A stretch of DNA of 64,000 nucleotides from Macrotis lagotis (lineage: Eukaryota; Chordata; Mammalia; Peramelemorphia; Peramelidae), in the NCBI RefSeq assembly GCF_037893015.1, contig NC_133661.1, positions 221,737,193 through 221,801,192 of the forward strand, read 5' to 3'. Below the pieces are notes generated by a model. It did no database searches and was not told the origin of the DNA. It saw nothing but the letters and a program-made list of their open reading frames with translations. Position numbers and translations under genes: made by a program. Position 1 is the first letter of the stretch, and each line of letters begins with the position of its first letter. Of this stretch, positions 58,475 to 64,000 are shown one piece after another.

Positions 58475-58910
58475 CTAGGCACACCTAGTGAATAAAGTGC
58501 TAGGACTGAAGTCAGAAAAATCTGAGTTCATCTGGCCTTGGAAACTTACTAGTGGGGTGGCTAGGTGGCACAGTGGATAAAGCACTGGCCCTGGAGTCAG
58601 GAGTACCTGAGTTCAAATCCGGTCTCAGACACTTAATAATTACCTAGCTGTGTGGCCTTGGGCAAGCCACTTAACCCCATTTGCCTGGCAAAAACCTGAA
58701 AAAAAAAAAAACACTAGTTTTGTGGCTTTGGGAAAATCAAGGTACTGCTATCTGCCTCAGTTTCCTCAACTGTAAAATGTGAATAATAAGAGCATCTATC
58801 TAGAAGCACTGTTGTGAAGGTTAAATGAGATAATATTTGTAAAAAGAACAACTAAAAATAGTGCCTGGCACTTAGAAGGCATTTAATAAATGTTTAATGA
58901 AGGACTAGTA
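58475..58910 (+). repeat. MIR SINE interrupted by a younger SINE
   Basis: The MIR head ('aataaagtgctaggactgaa') stops at 'cttactag' (58551). Its CORE and 3' part ('tgcctcagtttcctcaactg', 'cttagaaggcatttaataaa') resume at 58717. Confidence 0.8.
58555..58712 (+). mobile_element. WSINE1-like tRNA-derived SINE, nested in MIR
   Basis: Full copy with GGTTCAAAT-type B box and A13 tail. A short ACTAGT-type target duplication flanks it. Confidence 0.93.
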
Positions 58911-58924
58911 TTTTAATCATTCTT

Positions 58925-59207
58925 TTTCATTTGTGCTTAATTCTTCATGAACTCATTTGGATTTTTTTTGTTTGAGTTTTTTTTTATTTTTGGAAAAAAA
59001 TACTGGAATGGTTTGTCATTTCCTTCTCTAGCTTGTTTTACAGATGAGGAAACTGAAGCAGACAGGGTTAAGTGACTTGCCTGGCTAATTAATCATCTGA
59101 GGCAAGAGTCACACAGCTAGTTAAGTGCCTAAAGTCACTTAGAAAAATGCATCTTCCGGACTCCAAGCCCAGCAGCATTCTATCCACTGTACCACCTACT
59201 TGTCCTA
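58925..59207 (-). repeat. MAR1-type CORE-SINE
   Basis: 'actggaatggtttgtcattt', 'acagatgaggaaactgaagc' and 'cattctatccactgtaccac'. The middle is rearranged. Confidence 0.82.
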
Positions 59208-59879
59208 AAGTAAATAGCTTTAAATGTCATACATGGAAGTGTCTATTTTATTCTAGAAGAAATAGAAATCCACTAGAGTTTATTACTATAATAAACAAGG
59301 TGATCTAGAGATGCAAAGAGACAATGTCATAGGAATCACAAAAAATTTTATGGAATAGAACAAGAATATAGATATAGATAATAGGGAGTCATTAGAGTTT
59401 AATGAGGGGTTGAGAGGCAGTGACCTGTGTTCTAAGAAAATCCCTTTGACAACTGAGCAGAAAAATGGACTGCAGTGGGGGAAAGCAAGTCTAAGTAAGT
59501 CTTACTAGAGTGATGGCTATAAGGGTAAAGAGAGAGGGATATATTTGAGATGTGTCAAAGATGAAACTCTCCACTTTCCCATCAGTATTCTTGGTTTGCA
59601 GCACACAAAACTTCATACTCTACCCTATAAAATGATCATCTGGAATCTCATTATTAAGCTAATTGACTTTGCTTTGGATACTCAACACTTTTTCAACTGC
59701 CTCAGCCTTCTTTTCCGTTTAATTGGAGGTCTGGAGGGTGAGCACTAACTAAACCTTCACAAAGCTTTCTTTTATGGAGAGCTAGGATCTGAACTTTCCA
59801 ACTAATTCATCTTTCCATCAGCTACTCCACTTGGTTTAGACTCCATACCACCAACTTAGGTAACTTCTGGCAGCCCCCC

Positions 59880-60095
59880 TCTTTCCCACTTACTTTTTTT
59901 GTTGCCTTTCCCTATTAATTTATAAACTCCTTAAGCACAGGGACCCTCTTTCTTAATTGTATCACCAGCAATTAGATTATAAACTCCTTGAGGGCAGGGA
60001 CTGTCTCTTTCTTAGTTGTATTCCGAGCAATTAGCATCCGTTACTGATTATTGGCATTGGTGGGTGCTTAATAAATGTATACTGAATTGAATTGA
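59880..60095 (+). repeat. L2 LINE 3' ends, partly duplicated
   Basis: The 'aactccttaagcacagggac' block (59927) is repeated as 'aactccttgagggcagggac' (59982). It then continues through 'gggtgcttaataaatgt'. Confidence 0.85.
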
Positions 60096-60559
60096 ACAAC
60101 ATATTAGAAAGGTGGAGAGAATGGGACTGAGCAATCAAGGATGACACTAGTTTTGTGAGCCTGGGTGACTAGGAAGATGGTGATATACTTGACAGAAATA
60201 GTTAAACTGAGAAAAGACTAGAGACAAAATGCAGCATTTGAGACATCTATAGGACATTCAGCTCAAGAGTTCCAAAAAGCAATTGGCAATGTGGGACTGG
60301 AACTCAAGAGACAGACTAGGACTAGATATACAGATCTAGAAATTATCTCATAAGAATTTAGAGTTCATCTAGTCTAATCCTCACATTTTTATAGGTGAGG
60401 AAACTAGGGTCCCTAGAAGGAAAATGAATTGCCCAAGGTCATTTAATTAATAAGAGGCAGGGAGCTGATAAAACACTACCAAGCATTAGATAACTACAAC
60501 TATAGTTATATTTTATAGGACATAAAACATCTCAATTTAGTATTAGTCAATTTAGTCCT

Positions 60560-61010
60560 CTACAGACTGGATCTAGCTTATCTTTTCTAGCCTTATTTCA
60601 TACCACACCATCCACATACTAGGGTGACAGATGTTAAAATTTTTATTCTTTTTTATTTAAGGTAGTGGGGTTAAGTGACTTGCCCAAGGTCACACAGCTA
60701 GGCAATTATTAAGTGTCTGAGGTCAGTTTTGAACTCAGGTCCTCCTGATTCCAGGGCCTGTGCTCTAGTCACTGCACCACCTAGCTGTCCCAGCACATAC
60801 TGGAATATATATTCCAGCCAACCTGGACCACATGTTATCATCATCCTCTTCTATTGCTTTATGTTAATGTAAGCCTTCAGTCATTCCTGTGCATTCCATT
60901 GTACTAGGGTAAAACTTTCCCCCTCCTGATTCATATTATCCTTGGTGGAACTGTCCTTTGTACCTCACTACATCCTAATGAATTTGCCCCAGTAATTGTA
61001 GCTCTGGGAG
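60560..61010 (+). repeat. L2-like relic interrupted by a SINE
   Basis: 'ctagccttatttcatacc' before, and 'ttccagccaacctggaccac' after, the SINE look like the two halves of an L2 3' region. Confidence 0.4.
60650..60791 (-). mobile_element. tRNA-derived SINE
   Basis: Antisense copy from a T-rich tail and 'ggggttaagtgacttgccca' to 'caccacctagctgtccc'. Confidence 0.92.
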
Positions 61011-61685
61011 AGTTTGTGATGTTTTTTAACTTTCATTCCCAGTACCTACCAGAGGTTTTCAATCTGTGACCAGCTATCACAACAGCATCTATCTTTAAAG
61101 CCTAGAAAACTGATACTTGCCTCCAGTTATATTCCAAATTGCAAATAAATATTTGAAAGATCCTCAGTCTAGAAATATCAAAATATAACTACTACAGCAG
61201 TGACCAATTCTTATAATCTTCTAAACTTTGCACCTCAAAAGCTTTCACAGACATATAAATCAATCAGAAATCAGTAGCTATTTATGGGTTTGGGATTATA
61301 TGAGAAGGAACCTTCACTCTTATCCTACCATTACCTTTCTTTTTCATCATAAAAATCCCTTTTCCAGCCTAGGGGTTCATTCCAATCACTCCCACAACCC
61401 TTAAATATAATGCAAAGGAAAAGTCTCAAGCATAACAGGAAATAATTGGATAGGGAGGTCAGTAAGGAGAAAAGATAGAGAAGACATCAAAAATATCCCA
61501 CAGAAAACTTGGTAATATATAAGTATGATCCTCTGTCTTGCTTCCTTTATAAGATAACAAAAAACCTTAAGGCATTATTTTCTTTGTTTGTACCATTCTA
61601 CCAGCCAAATTGGAGTTACAATAAATGAACCATGTCTTCTTTGTCACAGAATCACCCAGTGTCAGAGCTAGAAAGACCTTTAATC
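61011..61685. other. Unassigned intronic DNA
   Basis: No exon or repeat recognised. Confidence 0.45.
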
Positions 61686-61689
61686 ATTA

Positions 61690-61880
61690 TAAAACTTCAC
61701 ATTTATATGGGTTTAAGGGTTATAAAATACTCTCCTCACAATAGCCTCATGAAGTTGATAGTCCTATTTTACAGATGAGAAAACTGAGGCTTAAAGAAGT
61801 TAAGCTATTTGTTCAAGGTCATTTAATTAAAAAGTCGAAGACCTGAACCTTGGACCCAGATCTTAAATCCAATGATCTTT
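61690..61880 (-). repeat. MIR SINE relic
   Basis: 'ctcacaatagcctcatgaag', 'ttttacagatgagaaaactg' and 'tgttcaaggtcatttaatta'. Confidence 0.8.
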
Positions 61881-62422
61881 CCACTTACACTAGTTAGAGC
61901 TAGAAACTTAGAACTGGAAATGACCTAGGGACACAAATTAGAATATATATAACAAGGGATGTTGGAGCTGGCAGGATCCTAGAGGTCATTTATCCATATC
62001 GTGTCAAACTCAAATAGAAATGGGATTTCTGTAAGCTATATAATGACTTGAAAAAAAAATCACATTGTATTTTATTTTTTATTTTATTTATTGTGGTAAA
62101 TATTTCTCAATTGCTTTTTAATTGAGTTGGGGTAACAATATGGAGTCACAGACTGAGAATAAAGTGACAATCTGATCTGTCCCAATTATTCCATTCTATT
62201 GATGCAAAAACTGAGAAAAAGTCATGCCAAAAATAGGGGCAGAATTGGGACTAGAATACAGGCCCCCTATTTCTGTTTCCATCATACCAAGCTATTTCCT
62301 TGCCCATCCCACCTACCCTTTGCCTCCTGAGAACATCCAAATCCATCAACACAATCCTATAAATCTTTGGTGTTTAAGATTAGAAGAACAATTGTTAATA
62401 ATCATTAGAACTGAACACTTAC

Positions 62423-62618
62423 CCTCATATAGAATTCTCTGCCCTCATTCCCCGATTTGATTTGGAAGATGTAATAAGCACCAGGATACCGAGTGGTGGC
62501 TTGCATTTGGAAGATGTCAGCAGGAACAGAACGTCCTGATACCACATCCATGTCTCGGTACAGGATAGTGAAGGGCTGGTCTCTGCAGCCAGGATTTTCA
62601 GCTGGACACATACAGCGA
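62423..62618 (-). CDS. FBLN5: FBLN5 (fibulin-5), penultimate coding exon
   Basis: On the minus strand the exon follows a TTTCTTCCTCCTAAAG acceptor and ends AGG|GTAAGTG, a strong donor. Its length is 196 bp: one base completing a split codon, then 65 codons. The peptide begins RCMCPAENPGCRD, the last cysteines of the final calcium-binding EGF repeat. It runs through a VSGRSVPADIFQMQATTRYP stretch into the first half of the fibulin module and closes with NEGREFYMR. This matches the FBLN5 C-terminal region and joins in frame to the exon at 44556-44717. The split codon at its start implies that the upstream exon, outside the window, ends in phase 2. An in-frame ATG at 62609-62611 codes the internal Met of CMC and is not a start. 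Upstream exons are not in this window. Confidence 0.95.
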
Positions 62619-62994
62619 CTTTAGGAGGAAGAAATAGCAGTATAACTATACAAATCCTCTCCATATGACCTGCTGCATTTCTTTCCCTTTCTTAACACGT
62701 TGAGCAGTATAGAAATTGAAACACCAACAATCTACCATCTGGAAGGTACTATATGGGGTCAGACACAAAGACAAAAAATGAAATCCTGTGTGACCTCAAA
62801 GAGCTTATATTGTACCAACTACAATGCTGTGAATTTAGATCCTTTCTGTTCTTGTCTCAACATTTCAATAGGAACAACAAATATAAAATCTTTATTGTCC
62901 AGGTTAACCAGAGAATATTATATTCTGGTTACTGATGGTGAGTTATATCATACAGATTATCCCTATATATTGCTTTATTAATATTTAATAGATT

Positions 62995-64000
62995 AGCAAA
63001 GGCAATTCACAGTTGAGGAAATCAAAGCGATCCATAGTCATATGAAAAATTACTCTAAATCATTACTTATTAGAGAAATGCAAATTAAAGCATCTCTGAG
63101 GTACCACCTCACACCTCTCAGACTGACCAATATGACCAGAAAGGACAATGATCAGTTTTGGAAGGGATGTGGGAAATCTGGGACACTAATACATTGTTGG
63201 TGGAGCTGTGAACTTATCCAACCTTTCTGGAGAGCAATTTGGAATTATGACCAAAGGGCAACAAAAATGTGCATACCCTTTGACCCAGCAATACCACTAC
63301 TGGGTCTATACCCTGAAGAGATTATGAAAAAGGGTAAAAGCATCACTTGTACAAAAATATTCATAGCAGCCCTGTTTGTGATGGCAAAGAATTGGAAATT
63401 AAGTGAATGTCCTTCAGCTGGGGAATGGTTTAACAAACTGTGGTATATGTATTTGATGGAACACTATTGTTCTATTAGAAACCAGGAGGGATGAGAATTC
63501 AGAGAAGCCTGGAAGGATTTGAATGAACTGTTGCTAAGTGAGATGAGCAGAACAAGAAAAACATTTTACACCCTAACAACAACATGGGGGTGATGATCAA
63601 ACTTGATGGACTTGTTCATTCCATCAGTGCAACAATCAGGTACAATTTTGGGCTGTCTGCACATCTGTGTCCAGAGAAAGAATTTTGGAGTTGGAACAAA
63701 GACCAAAGACTATTACCTTCAATTTAGAAAAAAACTATTATCTTATGTAATTTTCATATCTCTTATACTTTATTTTTCTTCCTTAAGGATATGATTTCTT
63801 GGGGCAGCTGGGTGGCACAGTGGATAGAGCACCAGCCCTAGAGTCAGGAGTACCTGAGTTCAAATTTGACCTCAGACACTTAATAATTACATAGCTGTGT
63901 GACCTCAGGCAAGCCACTTAACCCCATTTGTCTTGCAAAAAAAAAAAAAGGATATGATTTATCTCTCATCACATTCAACTTAGATCAATGTATACCATTG
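62995..64000 (+). repeat. 5'-truncated LINE-1 3' end
   Basis: It matches the ORF2 C-terminus at 30020-30600 and its 3' UTR. An open run at 63042-63494 includes FWKGCGKSGTLIHCWWSCEL, the cysteine-rich C-terminal segment. It is split by a SINE and runs off the window end. It lies in the FBLN5 intron upstream of the 62423-62618 exon, on the opposite strand. Confidence 0.92.
63801..63947 (+). mobile_element. WSINE1-like tRNA-derived SINE
   Basis: Full copy with an A-rich tail and a perfect 13-bp target duplication, AAGGATATGATTT, at 63785-63797 and 63948-63960. It is inserted in the L1 3' UTR. Confidence 0.96.

Larger units (their letters stand above)
44718..62422 (-). other. FBLN5: FBLN5 last intron (17.7 kb)
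   Basis: The intron lies between the two FBLN5 exons. On the minus strand it begins GTAAGTG and ends CTCTATAG, both canonical. It is packed with insertions: several tRNA-type SINEs, MAR1 elements, L2 fragments, an L1 3' tail, microsatellites and a degraded Ty3/gypsy element. No additional coding exon was recognised inside it. Confidence 0.9.

Noticed and set aside
9407..63947. tRNA genes at the A and B box pairs
   Set aside because: The boxes belong to SINE heads with A-rich tails and target duplications; no cloverleaf with an acceptor stem is formed.

Overview
This is vertebrate nuclear DNA, almost certainly from a marsupial. Two exons of one split gene sit in a sea of dispersed repeats. 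There are no operons, Shine-Dalgarno sites or long intact reading frames. The commonest repeat is a tRNA-headed SINE with A and B boxes and an A-rich tail, of the WSINE1 type known from Australian marsupials. MAR1-type CORE-SINEs, MIR, L2, RTE and a marsupial form of LINE-1 are also present. An Australian (dasyurid-like) marsupial is my inference from the SINE type. The only host gene I can support is FBLN5 (fibulin-5) on the minus strand. Its penultimate coding exon is at 62423-62618 and its last coding exon, with the stop, is at 44556-44717. They are separated by a 17.7-kb intron, and the rest of the gene lies beyond the right edge. Everything below about 43.3 kb is sequence 3' of FBLN5; I recognise no exon of another gene there. 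Layout. 1-7.7 kb: mostly unassigned DNA with old MIR/CR1-like relics and one CTCF-like motif. 7.7-9.6 kb: two LINE-1 fragments head to head, the sense one split by a young SINE with a 14-bp target duplication. 10-18 kb: SINEs, L1 3' tails and MIRs. 18.2-18.4 kb: a minus-strand endogenous-retrovirus RNase H remnant. 18.9-22.6 kb: a decayed L1 carrying a pogo/Tigger-type DNA transposon (20341-21069) and two tandem SINEs. 23.3-23.7 kb: an RTE fragment. 24.98-32.46 kb: a three-level nest, in which an L1 holds a SINE and a second L1, each with its own target duplication. 33.5-37.3 kb: more L1 and an L2 3' end. 37.3-43.3 kb: largely unassigned. The FBLN5 intron (44.7-62.4 kb) holds microsatellites, L2, MAR1 and SINE copies. 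It also holds a decayed Ty3/gypsy (Sushi/MamGyp-like) retrotransposon on the minus strand, with Gag-, protease- and reverse-transcriptase-like pieces in the correct order between two related flanking segments that may be its LTRs. 63.0-64.0 kb: an L1 3' end split by a SINE. The strongest non-routine signals are the Ty3/gypsy fossil (about 52.3-57.0 kb), the pogo-type element, and the nested, internally deleted L1s. All calls rest on reading motifs by eye; repeat family names and outer edges are approximate unless a target duplication fixes them.
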